DNA of 64,000 nucleotides, from positions 39,571-103,570 of the forward strand of contig QCDO01000004.1 in NCBI GenBank assembly GCA_003278735.1, written 5' to 3'. The notes beneath the pieces are model-generated. The model did not search any database, was not told where the DNA came from, and saw only the letters and a program-made list of their open reading frames with translations. Position 1 is the first letter of the stretch; the number at the start of each line of letters is the position of its first letter. The position numbers and the translations under genes were made by a program. The DNA is from Prochlorococcus sp. AG-355-J09. GTDB taxonomy: Bacteria; Cyanobacteriota; Cyanobacteriia; PCC-6307; Cyanobiaceae. Positions 20,021 to 30,852 of the stretch are shown here, in pieces.

Positions 20021-21472
20021 TCATACTTTTTTTAAAGATGGATCAGCCGATTGTCCATAAGAGAATTTTTCAACTTCAGCAAAATCTGGAGATGGTTCTT
20101 TTATTCCACAAACATCTTTATACATAATTTCGTATTCGAGAGCGGATCTTTGCCAACTAAACTCTTGGCTCATTGCTCTTTTTTGCAATAATTCCCAACT
20201 ATCTTTATGCCTAAAGGCCTCCCAAGACCTTACTAAAGATGTATAGAAATCTATAGGTTCAAAGCGATCAAAGCAAAAACCAGTGCCACTATTATTTTCT
20301 GGATCATGAGGTAAAACTGTGTCAACTAAACCTCCTACCCGCCTTACTATTGGAATAGAGCCATATCTCATAGCAAGTAGTTGACTAATGCCACAAGGTT
20401 CGAACCTACTTGGCATTAAAAATGCATCAGAACCACCATATATAAGTCTTGATAAAGAATCATCATAGGTAAGAAATACAGAAAATCTTCCTGGGTAATC
20501 TAATGCAAGTTGCCATAATCCTGACTCTAAATATCTATCCCCAGTCCCTAAAACAACTATTTGCGAATCTGTATATGCCAAAAGTCTTCTTGAAACTTGT
20601 AGAAGTAAGTCAACCCCTTTTTGATCAACTAACCTACTGACCATACCTAAAAGATATTTTTTAGGATTAACTTCGAGACCCATTTCTCTCTGCAGAATTT
20701 TTTTATTTTCTAGCCTATTCTCTAAATTCTTAATACTAAATTTTGCGGGTAAAACTGGGTCCTTGGCTGGATTCCATTCATCAAGATCTATGCCATTAAG
20801 AATTCCCCTTAATTTACCTGAAATGTAATTAAGTAATCCTTCAAGGCTTTCCCCATATTCATGGGTTTTAATTTCATCTGCATAAGTCGGAGAAACAGCA
20901 TTGACCCTATCTGCATACAACATTGCCGCAGCCATTGTGTGGTCTCCATGCATATACCAAGGACACCACGTCATTTTTTCAAGTTTCCATCTCCAAGGGC
21001 CTTGATATTTTAAATTATGAATTGTGAAGACAGTACTAATTTCGGGGTCTTGATGCATCCATACAGGAATCATTCCAGTGTGCCAATCATGGCAATGGAG
21101 AACTTGAGGTTTCCAACAATTCCAGGCAAATTCTGCAGTGGCACTAGCAAAAAATGTAAAACGCCAATCCTCATTTTCGCCTCCGTATATTTGGTCAGAG
21201 TCAAATGTTGGATGACCCACTAGGTAAATCACATAATTATGAATGGGATGTTTTGCTTCATATACGGCAAAATCAGTGCCCATTGTATTTGCTCTAAAGA
21301 CTGGTTCATTCGATACCTCTAAAAGACTCCACAATTTTCCATATCCTGGAATTATTACCCTTACATCGTGACCAAGTTTTATCAAAGATGGAGGCAACGA
21401 ACCAACCACATCTCCCATACCTCCAACTTTGATCATTGGAGCACATTCGGCAGCGGCAAGAAGAATTCTCAT
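20021..21472 (-). CDS. glgA: glycogen synthase
   Basis: [69 protein letters not shown]. Confidence 0.97.
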   Translation of the reverse strand: MRILLAAAECAPMIKVGGMGDVVGSLPPSLIKLGHDVRVIIPGYGKLWSLLEVSNEPVFRANTMGTDFAVYEAKHPIHNYVIYLVGHPTFDSDQIYGGENEDWRFTFFASATAEFAWNCWKPQVLHCHDWHTGMIPVWMHQDPEISTVFTIHNLKYQGPWRWKLEKMTWCPWYMHGDHTMAAAMLYADRVNAVSPTYADEIKTHEYGESLEGLLNYISGKLRGILNGIDLDEWNPAKDPVLPAKFSIKNLENRLENKKILQREMGLEVNPKKYLLGMVSRLVDQKGVDLLLQVSRRLLAYTDSQIVVLGTGDRYLESGLWQLALDYPGRFSVFLTYDDSLSRLIYGGSDAFLMPSRFEPCGISQLLAMRYGSIPIVRRVGGLVDTVLPHDPENNSGTGFCFDRFEPIDFYTSLVRSWEAFRHKDSWELLQKRAMSQEFSWQRSALEYEIMYKDVCGIKEPSPDFAEVEKFSYGQSADPSLKKV

Positions 21473-21508
21473 TGATAATTATTTAAAAAAGTTCTTTTGA
21501 AAAATAAA

Positions 21509-22366
21509 CTAGGGTGTCCACTTATATTCAGAGAAGTCTGGTGGACGCTTTTCAAGAAAGGCATCTCTACCTTCTTGTGCTTCTTCAGTCGAATAAAATA
21601 ATTGAGTTGCATATCCAGATAATTCCTGAATACCCGCAATCCCATCATTCTCCGCATTGAATGAAGCTTTAAGAATACGAATAGCAGTTGGACTATTTCG
21701 TAAAATCTCTCTTGCCCAGATTACACCCTCAGCTTCTAATTCTTCAATCTTTGTAATTGCATTTATCAAGCCCATCTCAAGAGCTTCCTTGGAATTATAT
21801 TTTCTACATAAAAACCAAATTTCTTTTGCTTTTCTTTGACCAACAAGCCTCGCTAAATAACTAGATCCAAAACCAGCATCAAAACTACCAACTCTTGGGC
21901 CTGTTTGACCAAATATTGCATTTTCAGAGGCGATACTGAGATCACAAATTAAATGAAGTACCTGTCCTCCTCCAATTGCAAAACCGGGGACTAAGGCAAT
22001 AACCACTTTAGGCAAACTTCTTATTAATCTTTGAAGTTCAAGTACATTTAATCTCTGCTTCCCTTCATCATTTTTATACCCATTTTTACCCCTTACACTC
22101 TGATCACCTCCAGAGCAAAAAGAATAAATGCCTTTCTTATCAGGTCCCGCACCTGTAAAGAGAACTACGCCAATAGTTTCATCATTTCTTACGATATCAA
22201 ATGCGTCAATGAGTTCATCTACAGTTTGTGGCCTAAATGCATTCCTTTTTTCAGGCCGATTAATTGCAATTCTCGCAATTCCCTCATCTGATTTGTGAAA
22301 CAATATATCTTCATAAGATTTGTACTCTGACCAATTTAAAGTTGTTTTACCAGGTAATACTTTCAT
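21509..22366 (-). CDS. menB: 1,4-dihydroxy-2-naphthoyl-CoA synthase
   Basis: Crotonase fold; [55 protein letters not shown]. Confidence 0.96.
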   Translation of the reverse strand: MKVLPGKTTLNWSEYKSYEDILFHKSDEGIARIAINRPEKRNAFRPQTVDELIDAFDIVRNDETIGVVLFTGAGPDKKGIYSFCSGGDQSVRGKNGYKNDEGKQRLNVLELQRLIRSLPKVVIALVPGFAIGGGQVLHLICDLSIASENAIFGQTGPRVGSFDAGFGSSYLARLVGQRKAKEIWFLCRKYNSKEALEMGLINAITKIEELEAEGVIWAREILRNSPTAIRILKASFNAENDGIAGIQELSGYATQLFYSTEEAQEGRDAFLEKRPPDFSEYKWTP

Positions 22367-22401
22367 GAAATCTAATTATTCAAAAATAGAAAATGATAAA
22401 T

Positions 22402-24165
22402 TTAACTGCCAAATATTTTTTCTAGCAGGGTATTTTTTTCACAAATTTCATTTTCTGGGTCAACATCAACTTTAATTATTACAGATTTCTCGATAGAAAT
22501 GCTCCAATCGAATGCCTCTCGTAATTTTTTAAAATTTGCCACGCTTTTAAAGTCTACCTGATAGCCCTCTGCGAGTTTTGGCCAGTTTATTTCTTTTGGC
22601 ATAAGAAACAGTTTTTTTAAATCATCTTCTTTTAAATTTTTTTTATAAATACGATTAAATATATTTCCACCATTATTATTAATTAGAAGAATTGTTAAAT
22701 TCATGTCGATTGAATTTTCAATCAGCCAACCGTTTATATCATGAATAAAAGCCAAATCTCCAGTCACAAGAAGTAGAGGATTTTTAATTCTAGAAATACC
22801 TAATGCAAGAGATAAAGTACCGTCTATGCCAGAAGCGCCCCTAAAGCTGAAACAGTTTCTTGTTAAAGTACTATTCTCAGAAAATGTGAGCCAATCTCTA
22901 ATTGGGCTACTTGCGGAGAGCATTATAGGATTTTCAGCTGGCCAAAGTTTTGGGACAAGGTTTGCAAGCATATACTCAGTAATTTGATTTTCTTGAGTAA
23001 TTTTCTCTTTTAAAATTTCTTTAATTTGCTCACCTTCCTCTATAAGATCTTGGGCTAACGGCGTAAGAGACTTTTTGTTTTTTTCGTTAATTGATAATTC
23101 TTCTATCAATAGAGTAGTAAAATTTGAAAGCCCAAAATCATATTCAAATGATTTTTTTATTGGGTCCAATTTTCTATAGTTTTTTTCTTTTATAAGAATT
23201 TGTATACCTTCGAAAGTTGTTAAAAATTTCTCCAAATCAATTGAAGATGACATGGGGCCAAGCCTCAAAAGTTGATGACAATTTATTGAATTTTTATTTT
23301 TTCTTAAGACTAATTCCCAATTCACAACTAATCCTCTCAAATCAGAATTAACTCCTGAAACAGGATCAGCAAATACTGGCCAACCTGTAATTTCCTGCAA
23401 TCTTTCTAAAGATTTATTGAATGAAATTAAATCATTTATGGAACCTTGATAGGGACCTACTAAAATAATGCCGGATTCATCTAAATTTAAACTTTTTGTA
23501 ATTTCTAAGAATTTGTTTTTATCAGATCTGATTTCAACTTCCTGAAATATATATTTTTTCTTTAAATAAATTCTTTTAAAAACCTCTAGAACATTTTTTT
23601 TATTTAAAAGTGAAATACCTAAAGGCTTATCAATAGAAATATTTAAATGAATAGGCCCAGGGAAAGTTGATATTTGTTTTTCAGTAATTCGAACTAAATT
23701 CAGGATTTCGTTTTCTTGTGTTTCATGAAGTCCATTTAGATTTGTACTTAAAACCCTTCTGCAGACTGAAGTCAAAAAATCTTCTTGATTTACTGTTTGA
23801 TTAGCGCCACAATCTTTTAATCTTAAGGGTCTATCAGCAGTAAGAAATATAATACCTTTACAAGATCGATCTGCCTCAACTGCTGCTGGCAATAAGTTAC
23901 TTACGGCAGTCCCAGAAGTCGTAATAACTAAAGAAAGATTACCTGATGCAGCAGAAATCCCAAGAGAGTGGAATCCTGCAGATCTCTCATCTATTGAATT
24001 AAAAATATTTACCAGCCCTAATTTATTTAATTCTCCAGCAGCTATAGCTAGGGGTGCTGATCTACTACCTGGACATAGTATTAAATTTTGAACTCCTATT
24101 TTTATTAAGAGATTCAAAAGTTGTAAACTTCTAAGAAAATTTTTGCATTCAATAGATGATGTCAT
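22402..24165 (-). CDS. menD: SEPHCHC synthase
   Basis: ThDP enzyme: [60 protein letters not shown]. Confidence 0.95.
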   Translation of the reverse strand: MTSSIECKNFLRSLQLLNLLIKIGVQNLILCPGSRSAPLAIAAGELNKLGLVNIFNSIDERSAGFHSLGISAASGNLSLVITTSGTAVSNLLPAAVEADRSCKGIIFLTADRPLRLKDCGANQTVNQEDFLTSVCRRVLSTNLNGLHETQENEILNLVRITEKQISTFPGPIHLNISIDKPLGISLLNKKNVLEVFKRIYLKKKYIFQEVEIRSDKNKFLEITKSLNLDESGIILVGPYQGSINDLISFNKSLERLQEITGWPVFADPVSGVNSDLRGLVVNWELVLRKNKNSINCHQLLRLGPMSSSIDLEKFLTTFEGIQILIKEKNYRKLDPIKKSFEYDFGLSNFTTLLIEELSINEKNKKSLTPLAQDLIEEGEQIKEILKEKITQENQITEYMLANLVPKLWPAENPIMLSASSPIRDWLTFSENSTLTRNCFSFRGASGIDGTLSLALGISRIKNPLLLVTGDLAFIHDINGWLIENSIDMNLTILLINNNGGNIFNRIYKKNLKEDDLKKLFLMPKEINWPKLAEGYQVDFKSVANFKKLREAFDWSISIEKSVIIKVDVDPENEICEKNTLLEKIFGS

Positions 24166-24215
24166 AATTTATATAAATGCTTTGGGATTTTACCTATAAC
24201 TGAATTAAATAAAAC

Positions 24216-24800
24216 ATGTCTACAACTCAAGAAAAAAGAAATTCAATATTAAAGGATTTAAAAAATCTTTTAATCTGGATATCTATAGCTTTAATTATAC
24301 GATGGCAGGTTATAGAGCCAAGATGGATACCATCCGGTTCAATGCTTCCAACTCTTCAAATACAAGATAAAATTCTTGTTGAGAAGGTAACCCCCAAAAT
24401 CACTTCCAAATCAAATCTTTCAAAATTAAAAAATAAAATAGTTGTTTTTAACGTTCCGGAACAATTAATTAATGCTGGTTACGAATCAGATACTGCACTA
24501 ATAAAAAGAGTAATTGGAATACCTGGAGACAAAGTAGAGGTAAGAGACGGTAACCTTTACTTAAATGATATCGCTCAAAAAAATTACGTTTTTGACAAAA
24601 ATATTAATTATTCTATAGGGCCTTTTATTGTCCCAGAAGAGTCATTATGGGTAATGGGAGATAATAGAAATAACAGTATGGACTCACATATTTGGGGATT
24701 TTTACCCTATGACAAGGTTATTGGTAAAGCTATTTTTAGATATTGGCCGTTTAATAAAATTGGACCTATTCGGTTCCCTCCCCTTAATAATTTAGATTAA
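24216..24800 (+). CDS. lepB: signal peptidase I
   Basis: EPRWIPSGSMLPTLQIQDKILVEKV (Ser box), ALIKRVIGIPGDKVEVRDG (Lys box), VMGDNRNNSMDSHIWGFLP. Confidence 0.95.
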   Translation: MSTTQEKRNSILKDLKNLLIWISIALIIRWQVIEPRWIPSGSMLPTLQIQDKILVEKVTPKITSKSNLSKLKNKIVVFNVPEQLINAGYESDTALIKRVIGIPGDKVEVRDGNLYLNDIAQKNYVFDKNINYSIGPFIVPEESLWVMGDNRNNSMDSHIWGFLPYDKVIGKAIFRYWPFNKIGPIRFPPLNNLD

Positions 24801-24845
24801 TGGGTACGTGATATTGTAGGGTTTTTATATCTTGAAGTTGTAGAA

Positions 24846-25181
24846 ATGTTTAATCCAGAATTTCTTGCTACTGAAAATAATGATCCAAACGATGAGAATG
24901 ATTTAATCCAATATTTACAAAAACAATCTCCAGAAGTTTTGCAAAGAATAGCAAAATCAGCTAGTGAAGATATTCAAGAAATTATCAGACATAATGTTCA
25001 AGGTCTTCTTGGAATGCTTCCTTCAGATCAATTTGATGTAAAAATAACATCTTCAAAAGACAACATTGCTAATTTATTATCTTCTGCAATGATGACAGGA
25101 TATTTCTTAAGACAAATGGAGCAAAGAAAAGAGCTGGAACAAACTCTTAAAAATGATGAGAACATGTCTATTGAAGAATAA
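24846..25181 (+). CDS. DUF760 family cyanobacterial protein
   Basis: LIQYLQKQSPEVLQRIAKSAS...FDVKITSSKDNIANLLSSAMMTGYFLRQMEQR. Confidence 0.75.
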   Translation: MFNPEFLATENNDPNDENDLIQYLQKQSPEVLQRIAKSASEDIQEIIRHNVQGLLGMLPSDQFDVKITSSKDNIANLLSSAMMTGYFLRQMEQRKELEQTLKNDENMSIEE

Positions 25182-25187
25182 TTGTTT

Positions 25188-26360
25188 TTAAAGATTTACT
25201 TCTTCAGGAATTATTCCTAGTTCAAACAACTTTTTATATAAACCCATCAAAAATTTATTATCCTCAGGAAGTTTGTCCCACTTTTGGGAATTAATTTCAT
25301 TAATTAATTTTTGACAATCTTCTATTGTAAATTTTATAGGGGCCGTAAAATGAGCTGGAATTAAATATTCCATATCTTCAAAACACTTGATATTTTCTAA
25401 CCATTTGAGTAAAACTTCTTTTGAACGCGGAAAAATTAATTTTTGCAAAACTGGTGCAATTTGAATCTTAGGAGTATCTTCACCCATTATTTCAACAAGA
25501 GAAGATTCCCAATCTTCGTCCCATAAAAAGGGATAAATACCGAAATGAGCTCTCCAATTCCTCAGATCTTTTTTGAATGCATACTGAAATATTTTTTTTA
25601 AAGATGGAATATTTAATTTACCTGGTTTTAAAAAAGATGAAAACAAGACTAATCTTTTCCATCCTTTTTTTCTTTTTTCGATGGAGTCAATCAAAGGTTC
25701 ATCTCCTCTCTCTCTAGAATGAAAAAGAAGTGGAGTTGGATCAAAATCAAATATCGAAGGGGGAGTGGAGTCTATTCCAACTATTGCGTCTGTTACATGA
25801 AGTGTTTTCGTAGGATAATGGAAACAGCTTATCTCCTGATATCTTCCAAGTCCTAAATTTAGAGGGCCTAATGAAGACCATTTAAAGTAGTTTGTATGTG
25901 GAGTACCTTCCTCAAACAGTATTCTTGATCTTTTTGATGGAATTCCTAAGAAATCTAGTGGTAGATTTATGGGGAAACTCCATTGTCCAGGACAAAGCCA
26001 AATTTCTGCATCTTTAAAAGTTCTTGAAAGAGCTGGCAGTCCGATTTTATGTTCTAGTCCAGAGGCACTCGGTAGAATTATTGTTTTTACTTTGCCATGA
26101 ATCGCAATTAATTTTTCTAGCTCATTTATTAATTCTTTTGTCGGAGGCAGTGGATTTATTAGCATCAATCCATTATCAACCTTTATTACCGTCATTCTTA
26201 TTGGAACCGCAACATAATAAAGTCCCTGTATTTGTTCCAAGGACCATATTTGATCAGGAATTAATTCTTTTAAAATTGTTTTCTTTTTTCCATAAGGATA
26301 TAAGGGGAATAATGGCCACCAATTCCACTTTTTATTTAAAGTTTCATCCACCACAATCAT
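25188..26360 (-). CDS. DUF4336 domain protein (metallo-beta-lactamase-like fold)
   Basis: RMTVIKVDNGLMLINPLPPTKELINEL, ILPSASGLEHKIGLPALSRTF, TLHVTDAIVGID. Confidence 0.75.
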   Translation of the reverse strand: MIVVDETLNKKWNWWPLFPLYPYGKKKTILKELIPDQIWSLEQIQGLYYVAVPIRMTVIKVDNGLMLINPLPPTKELINELEKLIAIHGKVKTIILPSASGLEHKIGLPALSRTFKDAEIWLCPGQWSFPINLPLDFLGIPSKRSRILFEEGTPHTNYFKWSSLGPLNLGLGRYQEISCFHYPTKTLHVTDAIVGIDSTPPSIFDFDPTPLLFHSRERGDEPLIDSIEKRKKGWKRLVLFSSFLKPGKLNIPSLKKIFQYAFKKDLRNWRAHFGIYPFLWDEDWESSLVEIMGEDTPKIQIAPVLQKLIFPRSKEVLLKWLENIKCFEDMEYLIPAHFTAPIKFTIEDCQKLINEINSQKWDKLPEDNKFLMGLYKKLFELGIIPEEVNL

Positions 26361-27229
26361 TTATACCCAGCAAATAATTTCTTTAACTTAAATATTCCAT
26401 ATCTTGGAGCGAATAAAAAAGCAAATAAAAATATAAAAGTTTGTGCCAAGACAATTGATCCACCTGTTTCAAGATCAAACCAAAAACTAACATAGATTCC
26501 TATAAGGCTTGAGATGATTGCACTTAATACTGAAATTACTGTCATATTATCAAACTTATCCGTAAGTAAATATGCTGTAGCCCCTGGTGTAATCAACATT
26601 GCAACTACCAAAATAATTCCAACAGACTGCAACCCCACAACAGCTGCCAAAGATAAGCATGTGAGAAGTAAATAATGAAGAAAAAATACATTAATCCCTA
26701 CTGTTTTTGCATGCCTAGGATCAAAACAATAAAGCATTAAATCTTTTCTGAAAATTGATAAAAGGATTACTACCAATAAAGAAATGAATATAGTTTGTTT
26801 TACATCTGAAAGTGATATTCCTAATGGACTACCAAAAAGAATAGAGTGCAGATCAATATTACTTTTAATCTTAGAAACCAATACTATTCCAAGAGCGAAA
26901 AATCCGGTAAATACCAACCCAATGACAGTATCTTCCTTAACTCTAGATTTCTGCTTAATAAACCCTATCAAGGCTACAGAACCAACTCCGAAAATAAATG
27001 CCCCTAAGGAGAAAGGAAGACCTAATGCATAGGCAACCACAACGCCAGGCATTACCGAATGTGACACTGCATCTCCCATTAAAGCCCATCCTTTAAGAGT
27101 CAAATAACTTGATAGAAAACCACAAACAGCTGCAACAAATGAACTCATAAGAAGCGCTTTTCTCATAAAGTCGTGAGTTAAAGGATCTGTGATGAATGAA
27201 TCTAAAGTTAAAAAAGAACAGAGCTCCAT
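26357..27229 (-). CDS. Mn/Zn ABC transporter permease
   Basis: ABC-3 family: FLSSYLTLKGWALMGDAVSHSVMPGVVVAYALG, VVGLQSVGIILVVAMLITPGATAYLL. Confidence 0.92.
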   Translation of the reverse strand: MELCSFLTLDSFITDPLTHDFMRKALLMSSFVAAVCGFLSSYLTLKGWALMGDAVSHSVMPGVVVAYALGLPFSLGAFIFGVGSVALIGFIKQKSRVKEDTVIGLVFTGFFALGIVLVSKIKSNIDLHSILFGSPLGISLSDVKQTIFISLLVVILLSIFRKDLMLYCFDPRHAKTVGINVFFLHYLLLTCLSLAAVVGLQSVGIILVVAMLITPGATAYLLTDKFDNMTVISVLSAIISSLIGIYVSFWFDLETGGSIVLAQTFIFLFAFLFAPRYGIFKLKKLFAGYK

Positions 27230-27241
27230 ATAAATTAAAAT

Positions 27242-28006
27242 TTAGGATTCAGGTCCAAACAAGAAATCAGGGGAGATCCCCCCAAAAGTGGTTGTAATAT
27301 TTTCAGGGGTAAACACTTCAGAGGTTTCACCATAAGCTACAACAGTTTTATTTATTAAAAGAACTAAATCACAAAATTCACGGACATGAATCATATCGTG
27401 CGTTGATAATAATATGGTTTTTCCCTCATTTTTAAATTGAATAAATAATTCCGAGATAAGTTTTTCAGTTCTTATATCAACACCTGAAAAAGGCTCATCA
27501 AGAAGAAGTATTGATGCTCTTTGCGCAATTGCTCTGGCTAAAAAAGTTCGTTTTCTTTGACCTCCAGATAAGTTTCCAATAGGTGTAGATAAATGATCAG
27601 TAAGATCAACTCTCTCAATAGCATCTTTAACCGCCTGAACATCAGACTCTCTAGGACACCTAAAAATATTCATCGAACCATATCTTCCCATCATCACTAC
27701 ATCCCAAACACTGATTGGGAATTGACTATCAATTCCCTCATTTTGAGGAACATAAGCAATTGTCTGATCTTTTTGAGCAGATCTTACAGACTCTCCATTT
27801 ATTCTAATTTTTCCCTTTGAAATATTTACAAAGCCAGTTAAAGCATTAAAGAAAGTTGTTTTACCAGCTCCGTTCATCCCTACTAACCCACAAATTTGGC
27901 CAGGTTGCAATCTTAAATTGGCATCGTACAAAGCCACCTTACCGTTGTAATCTACGCAAATATTCTCTGCCTCAATCCTAAAGTTTTGATAATTGATTGT
28001 TTCCAT
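27242..28006 (-). CDS. Mn/Zn ABC transporter ATP-binding protein
   Basis: Walker A GLVGMNGAGKTTF, signature LSGGQRKRTFLARAIA, Walker B ILLLDEPFSGVD. Confidence 0.93.
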   Translation of the reverse strand: METINYQNFRIEAENICVDYNGKVALYDANLRLQPGQICGLVGMNGAGKTTFFNALTGFVNISKGKIRINGESVRSAQKDQTIAYVPQNEGIDSQFPISVWDVVMMGRYGSMNIFRCPRESDVQAVKDAIERVDLTDHLSTPIGNLSGGQRKRTFLARAIAQRASILLLDEPFSGVDIRTEKLISELFIQFKNEGKTILLSTHDMIHVREFCDLVLLINKTVVAYGETSEVFTPENITTTFGGISPDFLFGPES

Positions 28007-28009
28007 AAT

Positions 28010-28909
28010 TCAAAAAAGTCCTTTTTTAATCAAATCCAAATTATGCTCAAGCATTGTTATGTATGAACTAGCAGGCCCACTATCATCAGATAATGAATCA
28101 ACAAAAAGATTTCCTCCAAAATTAGCCCCAGTTTCGTTTGCAACAACCATTTGGGATTCGTTACTTACAGTACTTTCGCAAAATACAGATGGAACATTTT
28201 TTTCTTTAACTAGTGAGATTGTTCTTGCCATTCTTTTAGGAGTAATTTGACTCTCAGCATTAACTGGCCACAAATAAACTTCCTCTAATCCATAATCATT
28301 TGTTAGATACGAAAAAGCACCTTCACAACTTACTAGATACCTCCTGTCTTTATTTAAGTTATTAATAAAAAGTGAGAATTCTTTATCTATTTTAGATAGT
28401 TTATCTTTATAAATTTTTCCATTTTCTTCAAATAATGTCCTTTTGGATGGCCTCAATTCTGATAAAGAATCCACGAGAATATCTACGTATAGCATCCCTC
28501 TTTTTGGAGAAATCCAGGCATGAGGATTGGGTTTCCCTTTATAAAAATCTTCACTGATAAAAATAGGATCCAAATCTTCCGCGACAGTAATTCTTTTAAC
28601 TTTTAAATTAGAAACAAATTTTTCAGCCCATAATTCAAATCCAAATCCATTATCAATAAAAACAAAAGCATTAGAGGCATTTACCAAATCGCTTGGAGTT
28701 GGTTGGTAGCCATGAACTTCAACTCCAGGTTTCGTTATTGATCTAACAATAAAATCATCTTTAGCGACATTGCTAATTATATCCGCCAAAACAGTGAAAC
28801 TTGCCAGTATTACTTCTTTAGTTTCATTTTTATTAGATATTCTCTTACATGAGCCTGAAGCAATAGAAAGCAGAAGTATCAAACTTAAAAAAAAAATATT
28901 TTTTTTCAT
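28010..28909 (-). CDS. Mn/Zn ABC transporter substrate-binding lipoprotein (likely MntC-like)
   Basis: Lipobox-like ASGSC; cluster A-I motifs GVEVHGYQPTPSDL, GKPNPHAWISPK, CEGAFSYLTNDYGLEEVYLWPVNAESQITPKRM. Confidence 0.9.
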   Translation of the reverse strand: MKKNIFFLSLILLLSIASGSCKRISNKNETKEVILASFTVLADIISNVAKDDFIVRSITKPGVEVHGYQPTPSDLVNASNAFVFIDNGFGFELWAEKFVSNLKVKRITVAEDLDPIFISEDFYKGKPNPHAWISPKRGMLYVDILVDSLSELRPSKRTLFEENGKIYKDKLSKIDKEFSLFINNLNKDRRYLVSCEGAFSYLTNDYGLEEVYLWPVNAESQITPKRMARTISLVKEKNVPSVFCESTVSNESQMVVANETGANFGGNLFVDSLSDDSGPASSYITMLEHNLDLIKKGLF

Positions 28910-28929
28910 ATTTAATATTCAACCCAAGA

Positions 28930-30264
28930 TTATGAATTAAAAGATAGTTTCATAAGTGGTTTTCTTAGATCAGAAATAAATCCTTTCCAATTTATTTTTT
29001 CTTTTTCAAAAGCTTCTTCAACAATTTTCTCAGAATTTTTCTTTATAAAATCCAAATCAGGTTCTTCTACCCCTTTTGTTATTGCCATAAAATCAGCCAA
29101 AGAACTTGATACTACTCTTGTTAAATAAGCAGCACTTACAGCCTGAAATGTTCCAGAGACAAGCCAATTTGGGCCATGTAGTTTTGTTATGCCAATTAGA
29201 GTCTGTCCACTCCATTCAATAACTCCCTGCGCAATTGCAGTCTTTAAAATCTCTTTGGATACTTTATCTAAAATTTCAGGAGACCAATTACATCCCCATA
29301 TAGACTTAATTTCTTTAATCATTAAAGAATTTAATACTGTCATTGCCATAACATCAATTGATGGGATAGGAGATAAGAAAACAGTTGTTGCGACAAGAAT
29401 TTGATTTTTTCTTTGTATACCTTTTAACTGCATTCTTCTTATACCTTCAATTTCAGATTGCCAGGTAGCATGAAGTTCTTTCAAGAGCCTTTTTTTTGTA
29501 TTTTTAATATTTTTAGATGAACTTATGAAAAACTTCCTTAAAGAAAAAGGTATATATGTTATTTCACTCTTATTCACATCAAAAGTAATAATTTTGTTTA
29601 AAAAGTCACTAGAAATTTGAGAATTTAGATCTTCTATCTGATTTTTGGCTTCTATTTGGTTGGAAGTTAAAGCCACCAACCAGATTGGCATATTTTTAGG
29701 AAACTTTTCCAGCCACAAAAAATCATTTGCAGACAAAGGCAAGTTTATAAAATAAAGGATTGCATCACTCTTCAAAGCTTCTTCTGGAATAACTTGAGAA
29801 GAATTGTATTTAGGCAGTTTTTCGTATAAATCAAAGTCAAACTTATCTGCTTTGAAATTACTTTTCAAAACAGATTGAAAACTTTGATAATCTTTTTGTC
29901 CAATGCAACTTATTTTTTCTTTTTCACATCTATTAAGAATAGATTCAAGTGTTTTTTGTCTTTTTGAATTCTGTTTTTCTAATTCATTTGTTGCTTCAAG
30001 TTCTTCAAAAAAATTTAAATCTTCATAACATAGATTTATCCAACCATCTAAATTATTTGGCTCATTAAATTTAGGCTTATCATTCTTCAAGTAAAAATAT
30101 CCCCCCAAACACAAAGCAAAAAATCCTATTGAGCCTCCTGCAAAATGAATTAAGTCACTGACAAACCATTCCCCAAAACCTAACAATAATAAAAAAATAA
30201 GAAGATTTTTTTTTGGAAACTTTATGAAATCCTTTAAAAGGTTGTCTTTACTAATATCAAACAC
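28930..30264 (-). CDS. DUF697/YcjF-like membrane protein
   Basis: Two N-terminal TM segments, then IEGIRRMQLKGIQRKNQILVATTVFLSPIPSIDVMAMTVLNSLMIKEI and WLVSGTFQAVSAAYLTRVVSSSLADFMA. Confidence 0.7.
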   Translation of the reverse strand: MFDISKDNLLKDFIKFPKKNLLIFLLLLGFGEWFVSDLIHFAGGSIGFFALCLGGYFYLKNDKPKFNEPNNLDGWINLCYEDLNFFEELEATNELEKQNSKRQKTLESILNRCEKEKISCIGQKDYQSFQSVLKSNFKADKFDFDLYEKLPKYNSSQVIPEEALKSDAILYFINLPLSANDFLWLEKFPKNMPIWLVALTSNQIEAKNQIEDLNSQISSDFLNKIITFDVNKSEITYIPFSLRKFFISSSKNIKNTKKRLLKELHATWQSEIEGIRRMQLKGIQRKNQILVATTVFLSPIPSIDVMAMTVLNSLMIKEIKSIWGCNWSPEILDKVSKEILKTAIAQGVIEWSGQTLIGITKLHGPNWLVSGTFQAVSAAYLTRVVSSSLADFMAITKGVEEPDLDFIKKNSEKIVEEAFEKEKINWKGFISDLRKPLMKLSFNS

Positions 30265-30429
30265 AATACTTTATTTTTCTAATTTTATTTTAATGCAAGT
30301 TGTGAATGAGAAAAGCAAAATTTCATAAGTCGTTAATCAAAAGATAAAAATTTAAGCTTTTTAAAAAGACTTATTGCATAACAAGATGGTAAGTTAATAG
30401 ACTATTTAAATAACTTAAGAAACATTAAG

Positions 30430-30852
30430 ATGTCTAATTCAAATTTCAGCAATAATCCTGGACAAGAAAATTACAGAGGTCATTCTAATAATGAAAGATC
30501 TAATTTCAGAGATAGATCGGGCGGCAGAAGAGATGGAGGGGGATTCCGCATAAGATTAAGTGATAACGAAATGAAAGCTGTTAAATCAATACAAGAGACC
30601 TTTCAATTAAGATCTACCGTTGCAGTTCTGGGTTTCTCTGTTAGAACACTTAGCGAAATGATCAAAGACGAAAAATTGATTGACTCAATCAAAGAATATG
30701 CAAAAAATAATAAAAACTCTTCTCCGAGTAGACAATCACAAAATTCTTATGAAGAAAAAACAAAAACAGCACCTAATCCTTTTGCAAGACCTGTAAAAAG
30801 TACATCAACTGAGGAGATCCAATCTAGCGAAGTAGGAGCGGATGACAAATAA
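30430..30852 (+). CDS. hypothetical protein with Gly/Arg/Asn-rich N-terminus
   Basis: NFRDRSGGRRDGGGFRIRLSDNEMKAVKSIQETFQLRSTVAVLGFSVRTLSEMIKD; overlaps the trpS start by 11 nt. Confidence 0.7.
   Translation: MSNSNFSNNPGQENYRGHSNNERSNFRDRSGGRRDGGGFRIRLSDNEMKAVKSIQETFQLRSTVAVLGFSVRTLSEMIKDEKLIDSIKEYAKNNKNSSPSRQSQNSYEEKTKTAPNPFARPVKSTSTEEIQSSEVGADDK

Noticed and set aside
26024-26377. 117-aa plus-strand ORF
   Set aside because: Antisense to the DUF4336 gene; no domain signal, and the minus-strand reading is clearly coding
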